Of a stretch of DNA of 16,027 nucleotides, positions 1 to 7,517 are shown one piece after another. The stretch is taken from the NCBI GenBank assembly GCA_937973565.1, contig CALJKQ010000121.1, forward strand, positions 1 through 16,027, in the 5' to 3' direction. The position numbers and the translations under genes are program-made. The stretch is from an uncultured Saprospiraceae bacterium. Lineage in GTDB: Bacteria > Bacteroidota > Bacteroidia > Chitinophagales > Saprospiraceae. Each line of letters starts with the position of its first letter. Position 1 is the first letter of the stretch. The notes beneath the pieces are model-generated. The model was not told the origin of the DNA, did not search any database, and worked only from the letters and a program-made list of their open reading frames with translations.

Positions 1-181
1 TTTTGAACAGGTTCGGTTGCTCTCCTTGCTCGCGTACCGGGTTTTCCCGAAGGGATCGAGCTCCGGATCTGGCCTACCGAACATTCTGGTTTGACGGCTC
101 CCGGGCGCGGCTGCATGCGCCTTACATTAGTTCTACGGGTCCCCCCGGTCTCGTGGACGCCTATCGAAAGACTAGATCTAC
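1..181 (+). promoter_or_regulatory. 5' leader of an alphaproteobacterial-type cold-shock gene (foreign segment)
   Basis: This GC-rich stretch directly precedes a csp start codon and contains no convincing gene. It holds short self-complementary elements, for example a CGGG-TTTT-CCCG hairpin at 38-49 and GC-rich palindromic words around 60-75 and 105-120. Long structured leaders that respond to temperature are known for cspA-type genes, so an mRNA leader of that sort is the likeliest reading. The composition and the downstream gene are unlike the rest of the window, so this leader probably does not belong to the same genome. The exact transcription start cannot be seen, and the leader may extend beyond the window edge. 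Confidence 0.45.
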
Positions 182-262
182 ATGGCTACCGGCACCGTAA
201 AATGGTTCAACGAGCAAAAAGGCTTCGGCTTCATCCAGCCTGAAGCTGGCGGCGCAGATGTC
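182..262 (+). CDS. Cold-shock protein, N-terminal fragment (foreign, truncated at chimeric junction)
   Basis: From the ATG at 182 the frame encodes MATGTVKWFNEQKGFGFIQP and then EAGGADV. This is the start of a CspA-family cold-shock domain: first beta strand, then the RNP-1 nucleic-acid-binding motif KGFGFI at residues 13-18. Family members are about 67-70 residues, small single-domain RNA chaperones that bind single-stranded nucleic acid. Only 27 codons match. The usual continuation (roughly F-V-H-I-S) is absent; after GTC at 260-262 the frame reads a few unrelated residues and stops at 275-277. The high-GC codon choice and wording resemble alphaproteobacterial Csp proteins, not Bacteroidota ones. 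I read it as a real gene cut by an artificial or recombinational join, not as a functional gene here. Confidence 0.8.
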
Positions 263-263
263 C
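262..263. other. Chimeric junction between alphaproteobacterial-type and Bacteroidota DNA
   Basis: Left of this point the sequence encodes a Csp on the + strand. Right of it the sequence encodes a HYR-type surface protein on the - strand. Both reading frames lose their family character exactly here: Csp similarity ends with the GTC codon at 260-262, and the surface protein's last native codon is about 263-265. GC content and codon style change at the same point. No insertion-sequence end, target duplication or attachment site is visible. The breakpoint may be uncertain by a few bases through microhomology. Confidence 0.75.
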
Positions 264-1081
264 AATTTTTGATCTGAAAATGTTGCATTCAGCTCACAAA
301 GAGATTTGTTGGGATAAATTGAATAACCATCAATGGTAGGTACGCCTGTTTCCTGGTAATCAGGGTAGCCATTGTTGTTGGTATCCCACTCAGGAATATC
401 GTCGCACTCCAGGGCAGGAGCTTCAACATCATCTCTGTTGAGTGGAAACTCAAGTTCATCAAAATCTACTCTGTAATAGAATATTTGTCTGATACAAAGG
501 GCAGATTTGTTGCCGCTTTTGTCAGTTGCCTGATAAGTGAGGGTTCTCACTGCAGACCAGTCATCATCACAACCCTGATCATCCAGTACATCGGAAATCA
601 GTTTTACCACCGGATTTCCACCACAGTTGTCTGAGGCAGTAGGCAGTGGGAATGTTTGGTTGTCGTAACAACTGATGGTCAAGTCATCAGGACAATTGAT
701 CACAGGGGCAAGTTTGTCCTCCACCTTGATCGTTCCCCAACATGAGTTAAGACCCAAACTTACTTTTACGGTAAGGGTCATACCTATGTGGGTTCCTGTT
801 ACAAACGGTGTACCTGCAATCGGAAGGCCATTGGCACCCAAAACAGTCACCTGATATGTACAGGAGGGGTCAGTACCTTGTCCTTCAAGCATCATGTCTG
901 GAGTCACCTCCACTCTACAATCATCGTCAAGTGATACTTGCACCAAATTGTTACATGCTAATGGACAAGACTGTGCGTTAGCGTTTCTTCCAAATGCCAG
1001 GAACATCAGGAAGAAAAAACACGTCGAGACCAGTCGGCCTGAAAGTGTTTTGTAGTCATGTGTAAAATTCTCCAGTTTCAT
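263..1081 (-). CDS. Secreted HYR-domain surface/adhesin-like protein, 3'-truncated
   Basis: The gene encodes an exported protein. From the ATG at 1081-1079 there is a basic N-terminus, a hydrophobic run (FFFLMFLAF) and an Ala-X-Ala-type cleavage site (NANAQ). An ATG ten codons upstream (1111) is possible but gives an unusually long n-region. The mature start has paired cysteines and a Bacteroidota-typical block (VSLDDDCRVEVTPDMML). A segment follows with APVINCPDDLTISC, the hallmark of HYR (hyalin-repeat, Ig-like) domains common in large Bacteroidota surface and gliding-associated proteins. Relatives are usually far longer and often end with a T9SS sorting domain. Here the frame runs into foreign DNA at 262, so the end is missing; the open frame continues artificially to 161. 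Function is probably adhesive or structural at the cell surface. No partner can be inferred from the neighbours. Confidence 0.8.
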
Positions 1082-1216
1082 GAGATTTAATCGGTTTTTA
1101 GTTTGCAACATAGTTTAAACATTACTCAATAATATTTATTCAGTAAGATTAAGAACTTGTTAAGCTTTTGTTGTGTATGGATGGTTTGAGTAAGTCGGGG
1201 GAACGACTGTGGTTAC

Positions 1217-1891
1217 TTAAACCAGTTCATTTTCTATGGCATATTTTATCAGCGTCATGGTACTCCTCATACCTAATTTTCGCATGATATTTTTTTTGTG
1301 GACACCTACTGTCTGATGGCTGATAAACAGCTGGTCTCCTATCTCGTCATTGGTTTTGGCCTGGATGATCAATCTCAGAATTTCCAACTCTCTTTTGGTG
1401 AGTTTTTGTTTGATCTGAAATCTGTCTTCATTCATGACCCTTCGCGATGAAGAGGCAAATTCTCTTTTGTAAAGTGTAGCGGGAGGAGTGACATAAACGC
1501 CGGAACCTAAAAAAGTTTTTCCCTGCATGATGTCTATGATACAATTGCCGAATTCAGAATAATCTGCTGTCTTTAGAATGTATCCGTCAGCTCCCTTTTT
1601 CATGGCATCTTTCACAAATTTGTATTCCGCATAAGATGAAAGAACCATGATCTTTTGTTCCGGAAAACCATCTTTCAAAGTGGCAATAAAATCAATGCCA
1701 TCCGAATCTTCCAGATTGAGGTCAACCACTATGATGTCAGCTCCACCATTATAGTCTTCCAAAAAATATTTCGTTACACTGTACTGCCCTGCAATCTTTA
1801 TTACAGGGTATTTTATTTTATCAGCTAAGGCCATTATTCCCTGAACAAACATCTTTTGTCGGTCAATGAATATTACCTTCACTGGTTGCAT
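1217..1891 (-). CDS. NarL/FixJ-family DNA-binding response regulator
   Basis: This is a 224-residue two-domain regulator. Residues about 4-125 form a receiver domain with the phospho-acceptor Asp57 (IIVVDLN), the switch Ser85 (VLSSY) and Lys107 (YILKTAD). Residues about 160-224 form a LuxR-type helix-turn-helix (KLTKRELEILRLI, then ISHQTVGVHKKNIMRKLG), as in other NarL/FixJ proteins, which bind promoter DNA on phosphorylation. The N-terminal acidic pocket is odd. The family normally has two adjacent acids (DD-H), but here the sequence is Ile-Asp10-Arg11-Gln, so the second, Mg2+-coordinating acid is an arginine. No sensor kinase gene lies beside it, so it is an orphan regulator in this window. 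The gaps to the neighbours (63 nt upstream, over 100 nt downstream) suggest an independent unit. Target genes are unknown. Confidence 0.93.
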   Translation of the reverse strand: MQPVKVIFIDRQKMFVQGIMALADKIKYPVIKIAGQYSVTKYFLEDYNGGADIIVVDLNLEDSDGIDFIATLKDGFPEQKIMVLSSYAEYKFVKDAMKKGADGYILKTADYSEFGNCIIDIMQGKTFLGSGVYVTPPATLYKREFASSSRRVMNEDRFQIKQKLTKRELEILRLIIQAKTNDEIGDQLFISHQTVGVHKKNIMRKLGMRSTMTLIKYAIENELV

Positions 1892-1954
1892 ATAAGTTGG
1901 TCGCTTTTATGTTTACACATTATCAAAACAAAATGTATGCCAAACTCTTTAAAA

Positions 1955-2911
1955 TTATACTTCATAGATGTATTTACTTTCCATAAGTATCTCATTATCA
2001 GCAGAATTTATAGCACATAAAAATCCTTTACGCACGCCAAAATAACCTACATTTCCTTTTTTATCCATGGCGATTAAGCCTACCTGGTAAGCTTCAACTG
2101 CCTTTTTGTTTTTCTCAATTATTCTTTTGATCGCCTTTTCACAAGCCTTCTGAGGATGCATGCCCTGCCTTATAAATTCTACCACCAAAAAAGCCGAAAG
2201 AGCCCTCAAAACGTATTCTCCATGCCCGGTGCCAACACAAGCACCAAAATCATTGTCTACAAATAAGCCGGCTCCGATGACAGGGGAATCCCCTACTCTT
2301 CCTTCCATTTTATAGGCCATACCACTGGTAGAACAACCACCAGCCATTATTCCTTTGGTATCCATGGCAAGCATTCCAATGGTATCATGGCGCTCTATGT
2401 TGATAATCGGTTCATATCGGGAAGTCTTTTTCCATTCTTCGTATTCCCGTCTGCTTTCTTCTGTGAGCAAGTCCTCTTCAGGGAAGCCCATTTCTTTGGC
2501 AAATTTTTCAGCTCCATCGCCCGATAGCATAACATGGGGAGTCTTTTCCATGACCATCCTGGCCAGGACAATAGGATGTTTGACTCTTTGGACATAGGTG
2601 ACACTGCCTGCTTTTCCTTCAGCATTCATAATACAGGCATCCAAGGTGACCCTTCCGGATCTGTCTGGCCTGCCTCCATAACCTACGGATCTGTCTTTGG
2701 GGTCTGCTTCCGCAATTTTAATGCCTTCAACAACAGCATCTAAAGACGACGAACCTTGTCTGAGGGCTTTCATGGCGGCCAGATTGGCTTTGCGATTATC
2801 CCAGGTGCTGATAACCAGAGGCAAAGAATATCTGCTTCCGGGCTTAAAACTGCCCAAAGTAAGCGTCAACCCTGCACCCGCCCCCAATGTCATAAAACTT
2901 CTCCTGTTCAT
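1955..2911 (-). CDS. N4-(beta-N-acetylglucosaminyl)-L-asparaginase (glycosylasparaginase), Tat-exported
   Basis: This Ntn-hydrolase cleaves the GlcNAc-Asn bond of free glycosylated asparagine, the last step of N-glycoprotein breakdown; Elizabethkingia glycosylasparaginase is the classic bacterial example. From the ATG at 2911-2909 (318 residues) it starts MNRRSFMTLGAGAG, a twin-arginine signal, implying export of the folded precursor to the periplasm. The autoprocessing site is HDTIGM, with nucleophile Thr177 following Asp176. Substrate-contact motifs RVGDSP (from about residue 205) and TGHGE (about 228-232) are present, as is the Ser-Thr-Trp near residue 37 that matches the conserved active-site Trp of the mature chain. 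All key residues seem intact. A TTG four codons upstream (2923) is the only longer start and is less likely. The gene is divergent from the acyltransferase at 3008. Confidence 0.93.
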   Translation of the reverse strand: MNRRSFMTLGAGAGLTLTLGSFKPGSRYSLPLVISTWDNRKANLAAMKALRQGSSSLDAVVEGIKIAEADPKDRSVGYGGRPDRSGRVTLDACIMNAEGKAGSVTYVQRVKHPIVLARMVMEKTPHVMLSGDGAEKFAKEMGFPEEDLLTEESRREYEEWKKTSRYEPIINIERHDTIGMLAMDTKGIMAGGCSTSGMAYKMEGRVGDSPVIGAGLFVDNDFGACVGTGHGEYVLRALSAFLVVEFIRQGMHPQKACEKAIKRIIEKNKKAVEAYQVGLIAMDKKGNVGYFGVRKGFLCAINSADNEILMESKYIYEV

Positions 2912-2948
2912 GTTGTTTCGCAACTTCGCTGATTGTCGTCAAAAAAAT

Positions 2949-2956
2949 TAACTTTG
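2949..2956 (+). promoter_or_regulatory. Bacteroidota -7 promoter element (TAACTTTG) for the acyltransferase unit
   Basis: TAACTTTG is an exact match to the TAnnTTTG -7 element of Bacteroidota primary sigma factor promoters. It lies 51 nt before the ATG at 3008, in the spacer between divergent genes. No good -33 TTTG is visible about 19 nt upstream. If it is real, transcription starts near 2963, which excludes the TTG codon at 2933 as a start for the downstream gene. Confidence 0.5.
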
Positions 2957-3007
2957 ATTCTCAAAAAAGAGAAATCACAACCGTTCCTTTGGCCTTTTGT
3001 TTTTGAA

Positions 3008-3856
3008 ATGATCTACAACGTAATATATAAAACATTGATTTTCATTGCAAAATTTATTCCAATGGAATACAATGGATATATACACAAATTCTGTACCTAT
3101 CTTTTAAAAGAGGTATTTTCCTATCGCAAAAAGGTGATCAACGAAAATCTCAATTCCACCCTATTGATGGCCAAACCTGATAAATCCCAGTGGTTAATCG
3201 GGGATTATTATAAAAATCTGAGCGCCTATATCCTTGAAACCATTCAGCTTTTTTCCAAAGACATTCAATGGTTCCAAAACAGAATTCATTATGAGGGTAT
3301 CGAAGAAATGCGTGAATGCCTGACCAGAAGCAGTGTTATTGTAGCCGGGAGTCACATGGGAAATTGGGAATGGTCTGCTGTACTTTTTCCTTTCTTTACC
3401 CAAATGCCTGCATTTGCTGTTTATAAACCTCTTTCCAATAAAAAACTGGATGGTCCTGTAAAAGCATCCCGTTCGCGATTTGGTTTGGGTCTGCTTAATA
3501 TGAAAGAGGTAGTGAGGTTTATAAATAAAAAACACCAGCCTGCTGTCTTTTTTTTCATTGCAGACCAAAGTCCGGCCGATATTAATTCCGGTAGCTGGCA
3601 CTCATTTTTGGGAAAAGACACGCTGTTTTACAATGGCCCACAGTTGATTTCTGAAAAGTTCCATCTCCCCGTATTTATGCAGACCATTAGCCGGTTGGAT
3701 GGCAATGCCTATAAGGTTGTATTTCATAGGCTGGATGCAGACCATATAACATCTGACTTTGTAAAAAATCTTGAACTGGATATTTATAAACATCCTGAAG
3801 CATGGCTTTGGTCCCACAGAAGATGGAAACATAAAAAAATGTCATTGCAAAAATGA
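3008..3856 (+). CDS. LpxL/HtrB-family lysophospholipid/lipid A acyltransferase
   Basis: This 282-residue inner-membrane acyltransferase belongs to the late lipid A acylation family, whose members transfer a fatty acyl chain from acyl-ACP to the lipid A precursor. The ATG at 3008 gives the family-typical opening MIYNVIYKTLIFIAKFIP, a single N-terminal membrane anchor, followed by the SYRKKVINENL stretch. The catalytic H-x4-E motif is HMGNWE (His116, Glu121). The conserved ADQSP segment and the C-terminal PEAWLWSHRRWKHKK signature are present. In-frame TTG codons upstream (for example 2933) would add residues unlike the family and lie before the likely transcription start. The next gene begins 27 nt downstream on the same strand, so the two are probably co-transcribed. 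The family also includes acyltransferases for other envelope lipids, so the exact acceptor is unproven. Confidence 0.92.
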   Translation: MIYNVIYKTLIFIAKFIPMEYNGYIHKFCTYLLKEVFSYRKKVINENLNSTLLMAKPDKSQWLIGDYYKNLSAYILETIQLFSKDIQWFQNRIHYEGIEEMRECLTRSSVIVAGSHMGNWEWSAVLFPFFTQMPAFAVYKPLSNKKLDGPVKASRSRFGLGLLNMKEVVRFINKKHQPAVFFFIADQSPADINSGSWHSFLGKDTLFYNGPQLISEKFHLPVFMQTISRLDGNAYKVVFHRLDADHITSDFVKNLELDIYKHPEAWLWSHRRWKHKKMSLQK

Positions 3857-3883
3857 TTTGCCCATTATAACGTTTAGCAGATA

Positions 3884-6800
3884 ATGGTCTTACGTCTACA
3901 TCTTTACATTTTGGCAATCCTGTTGTTTTGCATTGAAAAAGTGCATTCACAAAACCAGGATAACCGGAGGTCCAAAACCATCTCTGTAAAAGACTGCACA
4001 ATTGAAGTCGACGGAGCCTATGTATTACCAGGTTCAGTTGTTGTAAAAAATACAGAAACAAAGCAATTACCCATCGATTTCAAAATTGTCTCTTTTGAGC
4101 CTTTTGTAATTGAACTTACTGATTGCAATGCATGGAAAAACAGAACCATCTCCATCACCTACCGCAAACTTGACCTTCCCACATCTCTTGAATTTAAGGT
4201 AATAGATTCTTTGCATACAACCACAAAACCGGGTGAGACCTACATAGCCTATGACTTGAGGAAAAACGAATTCCTCAACAAAGATCCAGGCCTGTTCGGA
4301 AATGGGCTTGACTACACCGGAAGTTTTACCCGGGGCTTTGCACTGGGAAATGCGCAAAGCCTTACCTTGGATTCCAGGTTTGACCTGCAGCTCAATGGAG
4401 AAATAGGAAATGGCATTAAGATTCAGGCTGCCATTACAGATGACAATATACCGATTCAACCGGAAGGCAATACCCAGGTGCTTCAGGAATTTGACCGCAT
4501 TTATATTGCACTGCAAAAGGACAGGACACAGGTTCAGGCAGGAGATTATGTCATTCAGCGTCCTCAATCCTGGTTCATCAATTACTTTAAAAAGATCAAA
4601 GGACTAGGTGTACAAACCGAACAAAATTTTGGCAAGGCAGGTCACCGCTCTGAGGTAAACATTGCAAGTTCCAGGGGTAAATTTGCAAGGCAGACGCTGG
4701 TGATAGCAGAAGGCAATCAAGGTCCTTATAAACTTACCGGCAACAACAATGAAAGATTCTTAATCGTTTTATCCGGGACAGAAAAGATCTATTTCAATGG
4801 AGAGTTGCTCACAAGGGGGCAAGATCATGATTATATCATCGATTACAATCTTGCCCAGATAACCTTCTCCCCTACCCGATTGGTAGCCAGAGAATCCAGG
4901 ATCATTGTTGAATACGAATATACCGACCAAAACTATTACCGAACCCTTTATGCTGCCAATTCATACTGGAACATCAAAAACAGCCATGTTAAGTTCTTTT
5001 TTTATTCAGAACAGGACAGTAAAAAAACAACATCACAAATAGAACTGGACTCTGCCTCCATTGAGACACTGGAAGTGGGAGGAGACAACGCAGATCGTTA
5101 CAATGTAAGTCAGTTGCAATTGGCTGATCCCAATGATGCCACCAGCGTAACTTACAGAATTGTAAACAACCCAAACTTTCCATCCGATCCCAACCCTACC
5201 ATTCTTGAATATTCAATAGATCCCAACGAATTGCTATACACGTCATCTTTCACCGAAGTGGGTTCAGGTAAAGGATCCTATGTCATCGATACCGATGTGG
5301 GAGCAAACGGCAGGGTTTATAAATTTGTGGGAATGGGAAAAGGCAACTATGATGCAGTGAGAAGGTTGGTAGCACCTGAGAAAAAGCAAATGATGGGCTT
5401 GGCTTACAGCACGGCTCTGGGAAAAAAACACTCAACGGGTATAGAATTGACCTTAAGTCAGCTGGATAAAAACCTGTTTTCACCCATTGATGATGGAGAC
5501 AATACCGGGTGGGCGGGATACATGTTTTTAAAAGGCCAGAAGTTTTTGAGAGGAAAAACAGACTCCCTGAATCTAGGATACGAAATTAGTCACGAACACA
5601 CCAATTCCTCCTTCAGGCCCTTGAATCAGTACAGACAGGCGGAGTTTTTCAGAGACTGGAATTACACTCCTATTGTATCACAGAGAGAAGATATCTTCAG
5701 GGCCGGTATCAACTTACTGCACAAAAACAACAATCGAGTTGTATTGGGATTTCAGCGGCTTGAAACAGGGGGGGGATTTGTGGGAAACCAATATAAAAGT
5801 GACTTTTATCTAAAATACAAACGACTTCAAATTTCAGGAAAACCCTCTGTAACACAGACCTTATCTTCCACTTCACAAGCCGCATTTGTAAGGCCAAATT
5901 TTAGAATCATACAGGGTTTGCCATTTCTGAACGCAGTTAATATCGGTATAGACTATGAAGGTGAAAACAACCTGATAGATTCTCTGGCTACAAGCACAAT
6001 TTCTTCCCATTCCTTTGCTTTCAATCACCTGAAAACCTTTTTGGAATGGTCCATAGGAGGGGGCAATCAAATTAAGTTTTCATACAACAAAAGGACAGAC
6101 AAGCTGGCAGGAAAAACAGACCTGGAAAAGATTACAAACATTACAGAATATGAGTCCTGGCTGGGCTTGAATGCGAGTAAATATTTCAACCTCAATGCGT
6201 CCTTAAAAGTGAGAGACTTCAAAGCTCTCAATCCTGTACTGCGACCTCAGGATAAATCAAAGCTATCAACCTTGGGAAACATTGATATCAACGCCAAAAT
6301 ATTAAAAAATGTAATCACACTGGCTTCCAATTATCAGGTGAGCTCCGGTCAGGAGCCCAAACTTGAGTACGTGTACCAAAAAGTTGAAAACCTGAGAGGA
6401 GAATATGTTTATGTTGGGCCCGACACTGCAAAAGTGAAAAACATCAACGATTTTCGCTACGACCCCGGTAACCCCTTAGCCGAATATACCAGATTTGTGG
6501 TGCCCAACAATGAGTTTACAACCACCAACAATACAGCCATTCAGTCCAGTGTTCGTTTTGACCCAGTGAGATGGTGGAGTCAGGGTGCTATACCGCGGGA
6601 AAAATGGAAGAAATTATTATCGAAATTCTCCGCATTGAACACTCTTCGCCTTCAGGGTAAAACACTTTCATCTGTACAAAGTTATTCACCCTTCTCACTT
6701 TCTACCGCAGACAGCAGTCTGGTAAATTATCAGAACAACACTATCACGGCTTTTAATTTTAACAAAGGAAATCCCAATTATGATCTGAGTTACACCATCA

Positions 6801-7372
6801 GAAGATCAGACACAAAATCCAATCAGGTAAACGGATTTGAAGCCAGAAATGTGAAGGAAGATGAAAGCAGGGCCCGCGTAAAAATATTTAGAAATACAGA
6901 CTTCATTTTGCTCTACACGCAGGGAGTCAAAGTATTCGATAACCGATTGTTTGCGGACAGGAATTACCTGATAGAATTTACCAGGATTGAAGCAGAATTA
7001 AATCTCAGGCCCTCCACTCAATTCAGGTTTTCGCTGCGGTACAAACAATCCAGGTTAGCTCAGCAAATCAACCAGCTGGAAAATGCCCGAAAAAAGGAGT
7101 ACAATACCGAATGCAATTACCGACATTCTGGCAATACTTCACTGGATCTGTCATTTTCATTTGTTGACGTACAATACAATGGCGCCAAAGGTTCATTTGT
7201 TGAATACGATCTGCTGGAAGGGCTCAAAGGCGGAAAAAACTTTTTATGGTCGTTGGGTTTTACGAAAAGAGTATCAAAGGTTATTGACTTGATACTCAGC
7301 TACGAAGGCAGAAAAACAGGGAGCAACGATGCCTTGCATGTAGCAAGGATGCAGGCAAAAGCAACGTTTTAA
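3884..7372 (+). CDS. Large outer-membrane beta-barrel protein of unknown function
   Basis: This encodes 1162 residues. An N-terminal signal peptide (hydrophobic LYILAILLFCI, cleavage near HSQ, residue 23) leads to a periplasmic region with motifs I associate with a conserved but uncharacterised Bacteroidota family: GSFTRGFALGNAQSL (about 146-160), AITDDNIPIQPEGNTQ (about 183-198) and GPYKLTGNNNERF (about 280-292). Then comes YIIDYNLAQITFSP with IIVEYEYTDQNY (about 317-351). From about residue 500 to the end the pattern is alternating aromatic/polar strands with Asn/Asp-rich turns, closing with QAKATF; the terminal Phe is typical of outer-membrane barrels. There is no TonB plug signature that I can see. 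The YxIDY...I.VEYEYTDQ wording loosely recalls stretches of the T9SS translocon protein SprA, but this protein is about half its length and the link is weak. It probably shares a transcript with the acyltransferase 27 nt upstream, which suggests an envelope-biogenesis role by context only. Confidence 0.85.
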   Translation: MVLRLHLYILAILLFCIEKVHSQNQDNRRSKTISVKDCTIEVDGAYVLPGSVVVKNTETKQLPIDFKIVSFEPFVIELTDCNAWKNRTISITYRKLDLPTSLEFKVIDSLHTTTKPGETYIAYDLRKNEFLNKDPGLFGNGLDYTGSFTRGFALGNAQSLTLDSRFDLQLNGEIGNGIKIQAAITDDNIPIQPEGNTQVLQEFDRIYIALQKDRTQVQAGDYVIQRPQSWFINYFKKIKGLGVQTEQNFGKAGHRSEVNIASSRGKFARQTLVIAEGNQGPYKLTGNNNERFLIVLSGTEKIYFNGELLTRGQDHDYIIDYNLAQITFSPTRLVARESRIIVEYEYTDQNYYRTLYAANSYWNIKNSHVKFFFYSEQDSKKTTSQIELDSASIETLEVGGDNADRYNVSQLQLADPNDATSVTYRIVNNPNFPSDPNPTILEYSIDPNELLYTSSFTEVGSGKGSYVIDTDVGANGRVYKFVGMGKGNYDAVRRLVAPEKKQMMGLAYSTALGKKHSTGIELTLSQLDKNLFSPIDDGDNTGWAGYMFLKGQKFLRGKTDSLNLGYEISHEHTNSSFRPLNQYRQAEFFRDWNYTPIVSQREDIFRAGINLLHKNNNRVVLGFQRLETGGGFVGNQYKSDFYLKYKRLQISGKPSVTQTLSSTSQAAFVRPNFRIIQGLPFLNAVNIGIDYEGENNLIDSLATSTISSHSFAFNHLKTFLEWSIGGGNQIKFSYNKRTDKLAGKTDLEKITNITEYESWLGLNASKYFNLNASLKVRDFKALNPVLRPQDKSKLSTLGNIDINAKILKNVITLASNYQVSSGQEPKLEYVYQKVENLRGEYVYVGPDTAKVKNINDFRYDPGNPLAEYTRFVVPNNEFTTTNNTAIQSSVRFDPVRWWSQGAIPREKWKKLLSKFSALNTLRLQGKTLSSVQSYSPFSLSTADSSLVNYQNNTITAFNFNKGNPNYDLSYTIRRSDTKSNQVNGFEARNVKEDESRARVKIFRNTDFILLYTQGVKVFDNRLFADRNYLIEFTRIEAELNLRPSTQFRFSLRYKQSRLAQQINQLENARKKEYNTECNYRHSGNTSLDLSFSFVDVQYNGAKGSFVEYDLLEGLKGGKNFLWSLGFTKRVSKVIDLILSYEGRKTGSNDALHVARMQAKATF

Positions 7373-7480
7373 CTGAATTCTCACAAAAGTCCCCATTATT
7401 AAATGCCCTATTGTCGGGAAGGCAGCCAAATCCATCAAAATAGTCGCCATTAGCACATCTTTTAGCAAGAATTTCTACCC

Positions 7481-7494
7481 AAATAGCGCTATTT
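7481..7494. repeat. 14-bp perfect palindrome overlapping a promoter
   Basis: AAATAGCGCTATTT reads identically on both strands. It overlaps the first five bases of the TATTTTTG box at 7490-7497, 23 nt before the metalloprotease start. A symmetric site on the -7 element is where a dimeric repressor would act, but no regulator is identified. Chance occurrence in AT-rich DNA cannot be excluded. Confidence 0.5.
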
Positions 7495-7497
7495 TTG
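7490..7497 (+). promoter_or_regulatory. Bacteroidota -7 promoter element (TATTTTTG) for the metalloprotease
   Basis: TATTTTTG matches TAnnTTTG exactly and ends 20 nt before the ATG at 7518, so the predicted leader is very short. No convincing -33 TTTG is seen at the expected spacing. The element sits in the 145-nt gap after the large barrel gene, consistent with the protease being separately transcribed. Confidence 0.45.
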
Positions 7498-7517
7498 TCA
7501 AAAATAATCAATATAAA

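Noticed and set aside
3..200. Plus-strand open frame of 65 codons in the csp leader
   Set aside because: It is out of frame with csp, overlaps its start, and has Arg/Pro-rich composition typical of chance frames in GC-rich DNA.
182..262. Horizontal transfer of a csp gene into the Bacteroidota genome
   Set aside because: Only a 27-codon fragment is present, it destroys a host gene, it sits at the window edge, and no mobility marks are visible; a chimera explains it more simply.
1191..1208. AGTCG/CGACT hairpin just downstream of the response-regulator gene
   Set aside because: The stem is only five pairs and no T-run follows on the minus strand, so it is not convincing as a terminator.
7296..7511. 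Minus-strand open frame of 71 codons spanning the gap after the large barrel gene, with protein-like composition (LAKRCANGDYFDGFGCLP)
   Set aside because: It overlaps the 3' end of a confident gene on the opposite strand, covers the promoter of the metalloprotease, has no recognisable family or ribosome-binding context, and is short enough to be chance.
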